A stretch of DNA of 64,000 nucleotides from Halomonas getboli (lineage in GTDB: Bacteria > Pseudomonadota > Gammaproteobacteria > Pseudomonadales > Halomonadaceae). Positions 35,979-46,870 of this stretch are shown here, piece after piece. The stretch lies in the NCBI RefSeq assembly GCF_023094245.1, contig NZ_JALMEW010000003.1, positions 62,001 through 126,000 of the forward strand, written 5' to 3'. The position numbers and the translations under genes are program-made. The first letter of the stretch is position 1; every line of letters starts with the position of its first letter. The notes below the pieces were generated by a model that saw only the letters and a program-made list of their open reading frames with translations, searched no databases and was not told where the DNA came from.

Positions 35979-37257
35979 AATGATCGGCGCGCTGGGGCTC
36001 GGCGCGCTGCTGATCCTGATGATCCTGCGGGTGCCGGTGGCGCTGACCATGCTGATCGTCGGCGTGGTGGGCTTCGCCCAGGTGATCAGCTGGGACGCCG
36101 CCATCGCCCAGCTCAAGACGGTGCCGGTGGAGGTGCTGTCCAACTACAGCTTCAGCGCGGTGCCGATGTTCATCCTGATGGGCGTGCTGGCGGCGCATTC
36201 CGGCATGGCCGGCAAGCTGTTCCAGGCCACCCGGGTGATCTGCGGCGGATGGAAGGGCGGGCTCGCCATCGCCGCGGTGGGCTCGTGCGGGGTGTTCTCG
36301 GCGATCTCCGGCTCGTCGCTGGCCACCGCCAGCACCATGACCCGAGTGGCGCTGCCGGAGATGGAGCGCTACGGCTACCATCGCGGCCTGGCCACCGGCG
36401 CGCTGGCCGCCGGCGGCACCCTGGGGATCATGATACCGCCGTCCATCGCGCTGCTGATCTACGCCATCCTCACCGAGCAGTCGGTGGGCGACATGTTCAT
36501 GGCCGGCCTGGTGCCGGGGCTGATGGGGCTGGTGATGTATGCCCTGACCGTGACCGTGGTGATGCGCCTGAAGCCGTCGCTGGCGGTGGCCGGCGAGTCG
36601 ACCCCGTGGCGCGAGAAGCTGGCCTCGCTGGGCGGACTGGTGCCGTTCTTCGCGGTGTTCCTGATCATGATCCTGGGCATCTACTTCGGTATCTTCACGC
36701 CCACCGAGGGGGCCAGCGTGGGCGCCTTCGCCACCCTGCTCTACGCCCTGGCCAAGGGCCTGCGTGGGCGCGAGCTGTGGCGCGCGGTGCAGGAGACCCT
36801 GGCGCTGTCGACGGTGGTGTTCTTCATGCTGGTGGGCGCCGACACCCTGGGCTACTTCATCTCGGTGTCGCGGATCTCGTTCTCGATCAGCGACTTCCTC
36901 TACGGCATGGAGCTGGCGCCGATCGTGGTCGTGCTGTGCATCCTGCTGATGTACTTCGTGCTGGGCATGTTCATGGATTCCATCGCCATGCTGGTGATCA
37001 CGGTGCCGGTGGTGTTCCCCATCATCCAGTCGCTGGGCATCGACCCGGTGTGGTTCGGCATCGTCACGGTGCTGACCGTGGAGCTGGGGCTGATCACCCC
37101 GCCGGTGGGCATGAACGTGTTCGTGATCAAGGCCATGGCGCCGCACGTGGGGCTGGGTGAGATCTTCCGCGGCGTGTCGCCGTTCATCGCCTCGGACTTC
37201 GTGCGCCTGGCGCTGCTGATCCTGTTCCCGACGCTGACGGGGCTGTTCCTGCTCTAG
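35968..37257 (+). CDS. TRAP transporter large membrane subunit (DctM family)
   Basis: A 429-residue permease with about 12 hydrophobic segments. Signatures are NYSFSAVPMFILMGVLAAHS near residue 50, SCGVFSAISGSSLATASTM, AAGGTLGIMIPPSIALLIYA and ELGLITPPVGMNVFVI. With the preceding subunits it forms a sodium-coupled importer. It is the only DctM that could also serve the orphan vanillate-linked binding protein. A hairpin terminator follows. Confidence 0.92.
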   Translation: MASEMIGALGLGALLILMILRVPVALTMLIVGVVGFAQVISWDAAIAQLKTVPVEVLSNYSFSAVPMFILMGVLAAHSGMAGKLFQATRVICGGWKGGLAIAAVGSCGVFSAISGSSLATASTMTRVALPEMERYGYHRGLATGALAAGGTLGIMIPPSIALLIYAILTEQSVGDMFMAGLVPGLMGLVMYALTVTVVMRLKPSLAVAGESTPWREKLASLGGLVPFFAVFLIMILGIYFGIFTPTEGASVGAFATLLYALAKGLRGRELWRAVQETLALSTVVFFMLVGADTLGYFISVSRISFSISDFLYGMELAPIVVVLCILLMYFVLGMFMDSIAMLVITVPVVFPIIQSLGIDPVWFGIVTVLTVELGLITPPVGMNVFVIKAMAPHVGLGEIFRGVSPFIASDFVRLALLILFPTLTGLFLL

Positions 37258-37278
37258 GCCCGTTCGGACGAGCCCTAT

Positions 37279-37310
37279 CGCCCGCTGCCCGATTCGTCGG
37301 GCAGCGGGCG
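37279..37310. terminator. Bidirectional hairpin between the TRAP operon and the AraC-type gene
   Basis: A 14-bp perfect stem CGCCCGCTGCCCGA/TCGGGCAGCGGGCG closed by a stable TTCG tetraloop lies between convergent genes. The T tract is imperfect (TTGTCGTTT) on the plus side. Confidence 0.75.
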
Positions 37311-37323
37311 TTGTCGTTTCGCC

Positions 37324-39577
<2,254 letters not shown>

Positions 39578-39584
39578 GGCGGCC

Positions 39585-39615
39585 GTCGCCCCGGCGGCCG
39601 AGCGGCGGGGGCGAC
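39585..39615 (+). terminator. Hairpin after pobA
   Basis: GTCGCCCC at 39585 pairs with GGGGCGAC at 39608 around a GC-rich 15-base loop. No T tract follows, so termination is uncertain. Confidence 0.38.
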
Positions 39616-39675
39616 AAGGCCACGGCGGGCGGTTAAGGTCGAAGGCCTCGTGCCCCCGAATGCGACCGAGATGCC

Positions 39676-40461
39676 ATGAACGATCGCCTGACCCCCTTCC
39701 AGCTGATGATCCTGGTGCTGTCCTTCTACGTGCTCGGCGCCCTGGCCGTGAACGTGCTGTTCGATCTGCCACCGGAGATCTCGCGCCTGCTGCACTATCT
39801 CGATCTGGTGGTCTGCCTGTTCTTCTTCGCCGACTTCTGCGTGCGCTTCCGGGCCGCCCCGGACAAGTGGCGCTTCATGCGCTGGGGCTGGATCGATCTG
39901 GTGGCGAGCATCCCGGCCGGGCTGCTGTTCGCCGGCCGCCTGGTGCGGGTGGTGCAGGTGATCCGCCTGCTGCGAGCGATCAAGTCGCTGCACATGATCT
40001 GGCGGCTGCTGTTCCGCAATCGCGCCGAGGGTATCTTCGCCTCCGCCGCCACCGCGACCCTGCTGCTGGTGGCCTTCGGCTCGGTGACCATCCTTCTGGT
40101 CGAGGGGCCCAATCCCGACAGCTCGATCAATACCGCCGAAGAGGCGCTGTGGTGGGCCTTCGTGACCGTGACCACGGTGGGCTATGGAGACTTCTTTCCG
40201 GTCACCACCCTGGGGCGGATGATGGCGGTGGCGCTGATGATCGCCGGGGTGGGGCTGTTCGGCAGCTTCGCCGCCTACGTCGGCTCGCTGTTCGTCGACG
40301 ACCAGGAAAACGAGCAGTCGCGCCTGCACCGGGCCAATCGCGAGCTGATCCGCGATCTGCACGGCGAGGTGCGCGCCCTGCGCGAGGAGGTGGGCGCGCT
40401 GCGCGGTGAGCTGGCTCGCCGGGACGGAGACGTGATCGGCGACGAGCGCCGCCGGGATTAG
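39676..40461 (+). CDS. Voltage-gated-type potassium channel
   Basis: A 261-residue inner-membrane channel. S1-S4 occupy about residues 8-120, S4 being arginine-rich (GRLVRVVQVIRLLRAIK). A pore helix and the selectivity filter TVTTVGYGDFFP lie near residue 170, then S6. The C-terminal 45 residues are highly charged with heptad spacing (LHGEVRALREEVGALRGEL), a probable tetramerising coiled coil. Its 3' end overlaps the convergent gene at 40458 by 4 bases. Confidence 0.88.
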   Translation: MNDRLTPFQLMILVLSFYVLGALAVNVLFDLPPEISRLLHYLDLVVCLFFFADFCVRFRAAPDKWRFMRWGWIDLVASIPAGLLFAGRLVRVVQVIRLLRAIKSLHMIWRLLFRNRAEGIFASAATATLLLVAFGSVTILLVEGPNPDSSINTAEEALWWAFVTVTTVGYGDFFPVTTLGRMMAVALMIAGVGLFGSFAAYVGSLFVDDQENEQSRLHRANRELIRDLHGEVRALREEVGALRGELARRDGDVIGDERRRD

Positions 40462-40838
40462 CGCTCGTCGTTCTTGACCTCGTAGTCGCCCTCGAGCACC
40501 TGATGCTCGGCACCTCTGCCCTGACGCGCCTCGCGCTCCCGTGACGGGGCCTCGCGCCGGGCCCCGCCGCCCACGTCCTGGGCCTGCTCGGCGCGCATCT
40601 GCTCCATGCGCTTCTTCATGCGGTGGCGCAGGAAGGGCAGCATCAGCCAGCCGGCCAGCAGGAACACCAGGCCGAGCAGGGTGCCGACGATCATCATGGC
40701 GCCGAACAGCAGCCAGGTGAGCACCAGCCGGGGGCCGCTCATGCCCTGGGTGGGGCGCGCCTGGCGCGCTCGCTCCCGCCATTGCTGGGCCGCCTGCCAG
40801 GCGGCGTTGTGGTCTTGCCCTTGGCGTCGATCAGTCAT
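40458..40838 (-). CDS. Small membrane protein of unknown function
   Basis: A 126-residue protein. The hydrophilic N-terminus (1-33) is followed by two closely spaced hydrophobic segments (about 36-70; VLTWLLFGAMMIVGTLLGLVF) and a basic then strongly charged tail. No known domain is recognised. It follows the PepSY-like gene on the minus strand, overlapping it by 8 bases, so the two are probably co-expressed. Confidence 0.6.
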   Translation of the reverse strand: MTDRRQGQDHNAAWQAAQQWRERARQARPTQGMSGPRLVLTWLLFGAMMIVGTLLGLVFLLAGWLMLPFLRHRMKKRMEQMRAEQAQDVGGGARREAPSREREARQGRGAEHQVLEGDYEVKNDER

Positions 40839-41298
40839 GTTCCTCTCCCGTGACCTTCAGATCATGATCGAGCCGCAGCTCGATCTCGCGGCCGTCGCTA
40901 TCGAGGCCTTCGATCTCGATGTCGTCGAACCCGTCGACATCGAGGGTGGAGAATCGTTCGAGGCCGGATCGCTGGGCGTTGGCCAACGCCTGGCGGAGCT
41001 GGGCGCCGGTGAGGCTCCAGTCGGGGATCTGGCTCTTGTGCTGGGCCTCGTGCAGCAGCGTACCATCCTCGACCCGCATGTCGACGTCGAGCGCCCAGCC
41101 GTCATCCCGCCAGCCCTCCATCTCCAGGCGATGGCCGTCGTCGAGCTCGAACTCGGCGTAGTGGCTGAAGCCGTAGGCGTCGGCGCCGTCGAGCAGGCGC
41201 AGCAGGTCGTCCTGGCTCAGCCCGCCGCCGTCGGCCATGGCGGTGCCGGTCATGCCGGCGAGGGTCAGCGGGGCGATCCATTGGGTGAGCATCTTCAT
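40831..41298 (-). CDS. Secreted PepSY-like protein
   Basis: A 155-residue exported protein with signal peptide (about 1-22, ending AMADGG). The mature part is acidic with two similar beta-rich units (FELDDGHRLEMEGWRDDGW and IEIEGLDSDGREIELRLDHD) separated by a helix with LTGAQLRQALANAQ, resembling PepSY-like periplasmic sensors or inhibitors. An AGGAG lies before the ATG at 41298. It is divergent from a second PepSY gene and a two-component system and probably belongs to that regulon. Confidence 0.68.
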   Translation of the reverse strand: MKMLTQWIAPLTLAGMTGTAMADGGGLSQDDLLRLLDGADAYGFSHYAEFELDDGHRLEMEGWRDDGWALDVDMRVEDGTLLHEAQHKSQIPDWSLTGAQLRQALANAQRSGLERFSTLDVDGFDDIEIEGLDSDGREIELRLDHDLKVTGEEHD

Positions 41299-41394
41299 CG
41301 TGGTTCTCCTTGTGAACATGATGCGGCAGGGGGAAGCGTCGTGGCCTCGGCGACCGTTATCGCATTGCCTGGCTTGCCGCGGGCTGACGCCGGC

Positions 41395-41412
41395 ATTCAT
41401 GTTCGATTCATG
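41395..41412. promoter_or_regulatory. Direct repeat, candidate response-regulator box 1
   Basis: ATTCATG at 41395 and at 41406 are repeated with an 11-bp period (ATTCATG-N4-ATTCATG), typical of tandem OmpR/PhoB-type binding. It is about 97 bases upstream of the minus-strand PepSY-like gene. Confidence 0.5.
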
Positions 41413-41480
41413 TGGCGATGCGTCGCGGCCGCCGTGTCACCAGCCTGCCCCGGGCCGGCTGTCTCGTCGCTGACGGCGGC

Positions 41481-41498
41481 GTTAATGGTGCATTCATG
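41481..41498. promoter_or_regulatory. Direct repeat, candidate response-regulator box 2
   Basis: GTTAATG at 41481 and ATTCATG at 41492 show the same 11-bp period as box 1. The plus-strand PepSY gene begins 22 bases downstream, so this site is very close to its start. Confidence 0.45.
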
Positions 41499-41520
41499 CG
41501 CCTTCTGGCACCCTGCGGAC

Positions 41521-41880
41521 ATGAAGACGCGATTCATACGCCGGCGCCGCCTCGACGCGCTCGCCGCCCTGCTGCTGGTCGTTGCCCTGGTCGGCCCGAC
41601 GATCGATGCCCAGGCCGATGATGAAGAGGAGTGGCAGGCGCTGCATGAGGCGGTGCGGGCCGGCCGCATCGTGCCCCTGCCCGAGGTGCTCGACTGGCTC
41701 GAGGCGCATTACCTCGGCCAGGTGCTGGAGGTCGAGCTGGACAACGACGACGGCGCGCGCCACTACGAGATCGAGATGCTGGGTCCCCAGGGTCAGCTGG
41801 TGGAATTCGAGTTCGACGCCGCGAGCGGGGAGCTGGTGGGTATCGAGGGAGTGAACATCGAGGGCATGCGACGCCGATGA
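41521..41880 (+). CDS. PepSY-domain protein upstream of a two-component system
   Basis: A 119-residue exported protein with a basic N-terminus and hydrophobic signal or anchor (about 12-30, ending DAQADD). The rest is one PepSY domain: ALHEAVRAGRIVPLPEVLDWLEAHY, then VEFEFDAASGELVGIEG. Such proteins often modulate sensor kinases. Its stop overlaps the response-regulator start (ATGA), making a three-gene operon. Confidence 0.82.
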   Translation: MKTRFIRRRRLDALAALLLVVALVGPTIDAQADDEEEWQALHEAVRAGRIVPLPEVLDWLEAHYLGQVLEVELDNDDGARHYEIEMLGPQGQLVEFEFDAASGELVGIEGVNIEGMRRR

Positions 41881-42551
41881 AAGTACTGCTGATCGAGGAC
41901 GACCGCGCCCTGGCCGAGGCGCTGACCGAGGCACTGGGCGATGCCGGCCTGCTGGTGGAAAGCGCCGGCACGGGCGGTGAGGGAGACTACCTGCTGCGCA
42001 CCGAGCGCTACGACGCCGTGGTGCTCGACCTGGGCCTGCCCGATGGCGATGGCACCCGCTGGCTGGCGCAGTGGCGCGACGACGGCATCGACCTGCCGGT
42101 GCTGGTGCTGACCGCCCGCGAGCGCTGGTCCGACAAGGCCGCCGGCTTCTCCGCCGGAGCCGACGACTACGTCACCAAGCCGTTCGAGACCGCCGAGGTG
42201 CTGTTTCGCCTGCATGCGCTGGTGCGGCGCAGCCACGGCCACGCCCACCCGGTGCTCTCCGCCGGGGCCCTGTCCTACGACACCCATACCGGCAGCGTGA
42301 CCCTGGCCGGGCGGCCGGTCTCGCTGACCGCCCAGGAGTCGCGGCTGCTGGCCTACCTGCTGCACGCCATGCCGCGGGTGGTCAGCCGCAGCGAGCTGGC
42401 CGAGCACGTCTACGACCGCGACCACGAGCCCGATTCCAACGTCATCGACGTGCAGATCAGCCGGCTGCGGCGCAAGCTCGGCGGCGAGCGGATCGAGACC
42501 CGCCGCGGCCAGGGCTATCGCTTGGTGGCGCCGGGGGACGAACCGACGTGA
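41877..42551 (+). CDS. OmpR/PhoB-family response regulator
   Basis: A 224-residue regulator, QseB/PmrA-like by general pattern. The receiver domain has acidic pocket EDD (residues 7-9), phospho-acceptor Asp51 (VVLDLGLPDGDG) and a lysine in YVTKPF near residue 101. The C-terminal winged helix (about 128-222) ends in VDVQISRLRRKLGG and TRRGQGYRL. It overlaps the kinase gene by 4 bases (GTGA). Likely targets are the PepSY genes with 11-bp-period boxes just upstream. Confidence 0.92.
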   Translation: MKVLLIEDDRALAEALTEALGDAGLLVESAGTGGEGDYLLRTERYDAVVLDLGLPDGDGTRWLAQWRDDGIDLPVLVLTARERWSDKAAGFSAGADDYVTKPFETAEVLFRLHALVRRSHGHAHPVLSAGALSYDTHTGSVTLAGRPVSLTAQESRLLAYLLHAMPRVVSRSELAEHVYDRDHEPDSNVIDVQISRLRRKLGGERIETRRGQGYRLVAPGDEPT

Positions 42552-43885
42552 TCCCGTCGCGCTGGAGCCTGGCGCGCCGGCTGCTGCTGGCCGCCGGGGT
42601 GCTGGTGCTGGTGGTGCTGCCGCTGGCCGGCGGCGGGCTCGCCTACACCTTCCGTCAGACCGTGACCGCCTCCTTCGATGAGCGCCTGGACTCGATGCTG
42701 CGCGTGCTGCTGGCCTCGGTGGAGCGCGATCCGCTGAGCGGCCGCCTGGCCGTCGCGCCCTCGCTGGGCGACGCGCGCTTCGAGCGGGTGTTCTCCGGCT
42801 GGTACTGGCAGGTCGGCGATGGTCAGGGCACGACCCGCGTCTCGCGCTCGCTGTGGGACCAGCGGCTGCCGCTCGGCGGGGCGAGCGCCGGGGTGACGCG
42901 TCACGACATCACCGGGCCGCGCGGCGAACCGCTGCGGCTGATCGAGCGGCGCGTCCGGCTGGCCGGCTATCCCCGGCCGCTGAACGTCGGGCTGGCGGTG
43001 TCGCGCCAGCCGCTCGACGACGAGGTGGCGCGCTTCGAATGGCTGCTGTGGCTGTCGCTGCTGTCGCTCGGTGTGCTGCTGCTGGGCGGGCTGGCGGCGC
43101 AGATCCGCTGGGGGCTGGCGCCGCTGCGGCGCCTGCATGCCGACCTGGGCGAGGTCGAGGCCGGCCGCGAGCAGCGCCTCGGCACCCGCCTGCCCGCGGA
43201 GCTGGCCGAGCTGGCCGGCGCCATGAACGAGGTGCTGGCCCGCGATCGCCGGCTGATCGAGCGCGGCCGCGCCGCCGCCGGCAACCTGGCCCACGCGCTG
43301 AAGACGCCGATCAGCGTGCTGGGCACCCTGGCCGGCCGTCACCCCGAGCCCGAGCGCCTGCGCGTCGAGCTGACCCGCCTCGACGAGGCGGTGCGCCACC
43401 ATCTGGCTCGCGCCTCGGCGGCCGGCGGCGCCTCCCTGGCCGGCCGCGTGCGGGTCGAGGAGGCGCTGGCGCCGGTGATCGACGGCCTGGGGCGGCTCGC
43501 CGAGCGGCGCGGCATCGCCCTGGACGCCGAGCTCGACGACGTGCTGGCGCTGCACGTGGATGCCCAGGACCTGCAGGAAATGGTCGGCAACCTGCTCGAG
43601 AATGCCCTGCACTGGGCGCAGGGCCGGGTGACGCTGCGGGTGTCCACCGAGGGCGGCGAGGCCTGCCTCGACGTCGAGGACGACGGCCCGGGCATGACCC
43701 CCGAGCAGCGCGAGGCGGCCCTGGCCCGGGGCGCACGGCTGGACGAGCGGCGTTCGGGTAGCGGCCTGGGGCTGGCCATCGTCGAGGACCTGATGGACCT
43801 CTACGGCGGCCGGCTGACCCTCGAGACGGCCGCGCTGGGCGGGCTGGCCGCGCGCATCCGGCTGCCGCTCGGCGGGCCGGCCTGA
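42548..43885 (+). CDS. Sensor histidine kinase
   Basis: A 445-residue inner-membrane kinase. TM1 is at about residues 10-33, a periplasmic sensing loop spans about 34-162, and TM2 at about 163-185. A HAMP-like segment follows, then His249 in NLAHALKTPIS, N box NLLENALHWA, and G boxes DDGPGM and SGSGLGLAI. The start is GTG at 42548, overlapping the regulator stop. It phosphorylates the cognate regulator; the signal is unknown. Confidence 0.92.
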   Translation: MIPSRWSLARRLLLAAGVLVLVVLPLAGGGLAYTFRQTVTASFDERLDSMLRVLLASVERDPLSGRLAVAPSLGDARFERVFSGWYWQVGDGQGTTRVSRSLWDQRLPLGGASAGVTRHDITGPRGEPLRLIERRVRLAGYPRPLNVGLAVSRQPLDDEVARFEWLLWLSLLSLGVLLLGGLAAQIRWGLAPLRRLHADLGEVEAGREQRLGTRLPAELAELAGAMNEVLARDRRLIERGRAAAGNLAHALKTPISVLGTLAGRHPEPERLRVELTRLDEAVRHHLARASAAGGASLAGRVRVEEALAPVIDGLGRLAERRGIALDAELDDVLALHVDAQDLQEMVGNLLENALHWAQGRVTLRVSTEGGEACLDVEDDGPGMTPEQREAALARGARLDERRSGSGLGLAIVEDLMDLYGGRLTLETAALGGLAARIRLPLGGPA

Positions 43886-43930
43886 GCCGCTTGCCGTCCC
43901 GTTTTCCTGACCGCGGCTGCTCCGCGTCTC

Positions 43931-44932
43931 TCAGTCGCCGGCCTGCCACAGGTCGGCGACGATCTCGTAGCTCCTGAGCCGGTCCTCGAGGCTGTAGACG
44001 TCGGTGTGCAGCATCAGCTCGTCGGCGCCGGTGGCCTCGAGGAAGGCCTCCAGCCCCTCGCGCACGGTCTGCGGGCCGCCGACGATGGCCGCGCCCAGGA
44101 ACTGCGCGACCTGGGACTGCTCCAGCGGCGACCAGTCCATGTGCTCCGTCGGCGGCTGGGCCAGGATGCGCTGGCCGCGTACCAGACCGAGAAACTTCTG
44201 GCGCGCGGTGCTGGCCAGGTACTCGGCCTGCAGGTCGCTGTCGGCGGCGATCACCGGCAGGCCGACCATGGCGTAGGGCTTGTCGAGCAGCGCCGAGGGC
44301 TGGAAGTTGTCGCGATAGACCCTGAGCGCCTCGTGCAGCCGCGCCGGGGCGAACTGGGCGGCGAAGGCGAAGGGCAGGCCCTCGCGGCCGGCCAGCCGCG
44401 CGCTGTAGTCGCTGGAGCCCAGCAGCCACAGCGGCACCCGGGTGCCCTGGCCGGGCACCGCGCGCACCCGCTGGCCGGGGCGCTCGTCATCGAGATAGCC
44501 CTTGAGCTCGTCCAGGCGCTGAGGGAAGTCGTCGACGCCGGCGAAGGCGTCGCGTCGCAGCGCCGCCATGGTCGCGGCGTCGGCGCCCGGGGCGCGGCCC
44601 AGGCCCAGGTCGATGCGCCCCGGATACAGCGTCTCCAGGGTGCCGAACTGCTCGGCGATCACCAGCGGCGGATGGTTGGGCAGCATGATGCCGCCGCTGC
44701 CGACGCGGATGCGCGAGGTCTGGCCGGCGACGTGGCCGATCAGCACCGAGGTGGCGGCGCTGGCGATGCCGTCGATGCTGTGGTGCTCGGCCAGCCAGAA
44801 GCGTTCGAAGCCGCGGCGCTCGGCCAGCCGGGCCAGGGCCACGCTGTCGTCGAAGGTCTCGGCGGCGCTGCCGCCCTGACGGATCGGGGCGAGGTCGAGC
44901 ACCGAGAGCGGAATCTCGTTGAGGCGGGGCAT
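43931..44932 (-). CDS. Luciferase-like flavin-dependent monooxygenase (LLM class)
   Basis: A 333-residue TIM-barrel oxidoreductase using reduced flavin. Family blocks are [10 protein letters not shown] at the N-terminus, [20 protein letters not shown] near residue 47, [27 protein letters not shown] near residue 76, and DLGLGRAPG. The start at 44932 matches relatives beginning just before the PLSVLDL strand; upstream in-frame codons look non-coding. The substrate is unknown and the gene stands alone. Confidence 0.88.
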   Translation of the reverse strand: MPRLNEIPLSVLDLAPIRQGGSAAETFDDSVALARLAERRGFERFWLAEHHSIDGIASAATSVLIGHVAGQTSRIRVGSGGIMLPNHPPLVIAEQFGTLETLYPGRIDLGLGRAPGADAATMAALRRDAFAGVDDFPQRLDELKGYLDDERPGQRVRAVPGQGTRVPLWLLGSSDYSARLAGREGLPFAFAAQFAPARLHEALRVYRDNFQPSALLDKPYAMVGLPVIAADSDLQAEYLASTARQKFLGLVRGQRILAQPPTEHMDWSPLEQSQVAQFLGAAIVGGPQTVREGLEAFLEATGADELMLHTDVYSLEDRLRSYEIVADLWQAGD

Positions 44933-45079
44933 AGGGGCTCCAGTCGTTAGCTTGCTCAATGTTACATGGGGGGCGATCGCGGCGCGACACAATGGTCGGG
45001 GTCGAATGGCCGCCGTCGCTGGCTTCGCTCGTGGGCTCCCCTTAAGCTCAGGGAACAGGATGCACAAGGAAGCTCGCTC

Positions 45080-45262
45080 ATGTCGCCCAGGTCCCCGGGC
45101 GCCCCGTCACGACGACGCGGCGCCACGCCGCGCCGCCGCCCCTCTGGCGTCGACTGGCGCCGATTCGATCGCTGGCTGGACCGTCTGGTCACGGTGGCGG
45201 TGATCACCGCCCTGCTGGTGGGAGGTGCGGCGCTGATCGTCAGCCTGGTGCTGCGCGCCTGA
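45080..45262 (+). CDS. Small single-pass membrane protein
   Basis: A 60-residue predicted protein with an Arg/Ser/Pro-rich N-terminal half and one C-terminal transmembrane helix (about 36-57; [20 protein letters not shown]). The start at 45080 has AAGGAAG a few bases upstream. No family is recognised. The segment is short and GC-rich, so it could be non-coding. Confidence 0.5.
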   Translation: MSPRSPGAPSRRRGATPRRRPSGVDWRRFDRWLDRLVTVAVITALLVGGAALIVSLVLRA

Positions 45263-45369
45263 GGGCCCGGCGGGCAACGCTCGGAACGACGGAAAGGATG
45301 AGACAGGAGCGGGGAGGAGAGGGTACCGCCCATGCCGATGGCCGGCATGGGCGGCGGACGCGCCTGGTA

Positions 45370-45603
45370 TCAGCGGTCGAGGTCGATGTCCTCTTCGTCG
45401 GTGGCCGCGCCGGCGGCCGCGCCCACACCGCCGCCGATCACTGCGCCTTCGCTCACGTCACCGCCGGTGACGGCCGCCGCGCCGGCGCCCACCGCGGCCC
45501 CCACGCCCGCGCCGCTGGCGGCGCGTTCGCTGGTGGTGGTGCCGCAGCCGGCGAGTGCCAGGGTCAGGAGGGCGCCGAGGCCAAGCATCAGGGTCCGTTT
45601 CAT
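45370..45603 (-). CDS. Glycine-zipper lipoprotein
   Basis: A 77-residue lipoprotein with a signal peptide ending in the lipobox LALAGC (lipidated Cys about residue 20). It is followed by a Gly/Ala-rich zipper (GAGVGAAVGAGAAAV and AVIGGGVGAAAGAA) and an acidic tail. Small glycine-zipper lipoproteins sit in the outer membrane or periplasm and often accompany envelope stress. An AGGAG precedes the ATG at 45603. Confidence 0.82.
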   Translation of the reverse strand: MKRTLMLGLGALLTLALAGCGTTTSERAASGAGVGAAVGAGAAAVTGGDVSEGAVIGGGVGAAAGAATDEEDIDLDR

Positions 45604-45717
45604 GGTGTTCTCCTTCCGATGGTGAAATCCCCCCGTTGGAGGGGGATTGCTGGGGATTCGGCAGGTCTCGGCCCGCCGCGTCCTCCACAGGGTAGATGCC
45701 AGGACGGGGGCTTGTCT

Positions 45718-45740
45718 GCCCGCGCGCGAAGCGCGCGGGC
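45718..45740 (-). terminator. Perfect GC hairpin directly after aguA
   Basis: GCCCGCGCGC and GCGCGCGGGC pair perfectly around a GAA loop, starting at the base next to the aguA stop. No T tract follows on the minus strand. It may protect the 3' end or terminate with help from other factors. Confidence 0.5.
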
Positions 45741-46862
45741 TCAGGGATGAGGCTGCTGCTGGGTGATGCAGTGGATGTTGCCGCCGCCGAGCAGGATCTC
45801 CCGGGCTGGCACGCCGACCACCCGCCGGGTCGGGAACAGGTCCTGGAGAATCGCTCGGGCCTCGTCGTCGCGCTCGGGGTCGAGCAGCGGCATCACCACC
45901 ACCGAGTTGCCGATGTAGAAGTTGACGTAGGAGCCGGCCATGCGGTCGCCGGGGCGCCGCGGATGCGAATGGCTCAGGCGGTCGATGCCGCTGGCCTCGT
46001 CCTCGCCGATATGCAGCGGGCCGGGCTGCGGCAGCCGGTGCACGGTCAGCGTGCGGCCGCGGGCGTCGGTGGCGCTCTCCAGCACGGCCAGCGCCTCCCG
46101 CGAGATGGCGTGCTGGGGATCGGCCTCGTCGTCGGGCCAGGTCAGGGCGACCTCGCCGGGCGCCACGAAGCAGGCCAGGTTGTCGACGTGGCCGTCGGTC
46201 TCGTCGAGATGGCAGCCGCGGGGCAGCCAGATCACCTTCTCGACGCCCAGGGTGTCGCACAGCACCCGCTCCATCTCGGCCCTGGAGAGGTCCGGGTTGC
46301 GGTTGGCGTTGAGCAGGCACTCCTCGGTGGTCAGCAGGGTGCCCTCGCCGTCCACGTGGATGGCGCCGCCTTCCAGCACCACTGGCGCCACGAAGCGCTC
46401 GATGCCGAGCATCTCGGCGATCTTGGTGCGGATGCGGCGGTCCTTGTCCCATGGGAAATAGAGCCCTCCCTGCAGCCCGCCCCAGGCGTTGAACTCCCAG
46501 TCGACCATGGCCAGGCGGCCGTCCGGATGGGTGAGGAAGGTCGGGCCCACGTCGCGCATCCAGGCGTCGTTGCTGGACAGCTCGACCACTCGCACGTGGT
46601 CGGGCAGCTGGACGCGGGCGTTCTCGTACTGCTCGTCGTTGACGCCGACGAACACCGTCTCGCTCTCGGCGATGGCCGTGGCGACCTCGACGAAGGCCTG
46701 CTGGGCCGGCTTGGCGCCGTAGCGCCAGGTGTCGGGGCGCTGCGGCCACAGCATCCAGCAGGCGTCATGGGGAGCGAATTCGGCGGGCATGGCGAAGCCC
46801 TGGGCCGCCGGGGTCTCGGGGGTGGCGCCCGTCGGGGCGCCCTGGGCAGAAGTCATGGTCAT
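45741..46862 (-). CDS. aguA: Agmatine deiminase
   Basis: A 373-residue cytosolic enzyme converting agmatine to N-carbamoylputrescine and ammonia. Family blocks are MPAEFAPHDACWMLWPQRPDTWR near residue 25, SSNDAWMRDVGPTFL near residue 99, LEGGAIHVDGEGTLLTTEECLLN, HVDN, and the C-terminal catalytic Cys in GGGNIHCITQQQP. The start at 46862 may equally be the ATG six bases later. It lies 8 bases after the NhaC-type gene on the same strand. No nitrilase-type aguB is adjacent; an M20 carbamoylase is found in the same cluster instead. Confidence 0.94.
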   Translation of the reverse strand: MTMTSAQGAPTGATPETPAAQGFAMPAEFAPHDACWMLWPQRPDTWRYGAKPAQQAFVEVATAIAESETVFVGVNDEQYENARVQLPDHVRVVELSSNDAWMRDVGPTFLTHPDGRLAMVDWEFNAWGGLQGGLYFPWDKDRRIRTKIAEMLGIERFVAPVVLEGGAIHVDGEGTLLTTEECLLNANRNPDLSRAEMERVLCDTLGVEKVIWLPRGCHLDETDGHVDNLACFVAPGEVALTWPDDEADPQHAISREALAVLESATDARGRTLTVHRLPQPGPLHIGEDEASGIDRLSHSHPRRPGDRMAGSYVNFYIGNSVVVMPLLDPERDDEARAILQDLFPTRRVVGVPAREILLGGGNIHCITQQQPHP

Positions 46863-46870
46863 CGCGGGTC

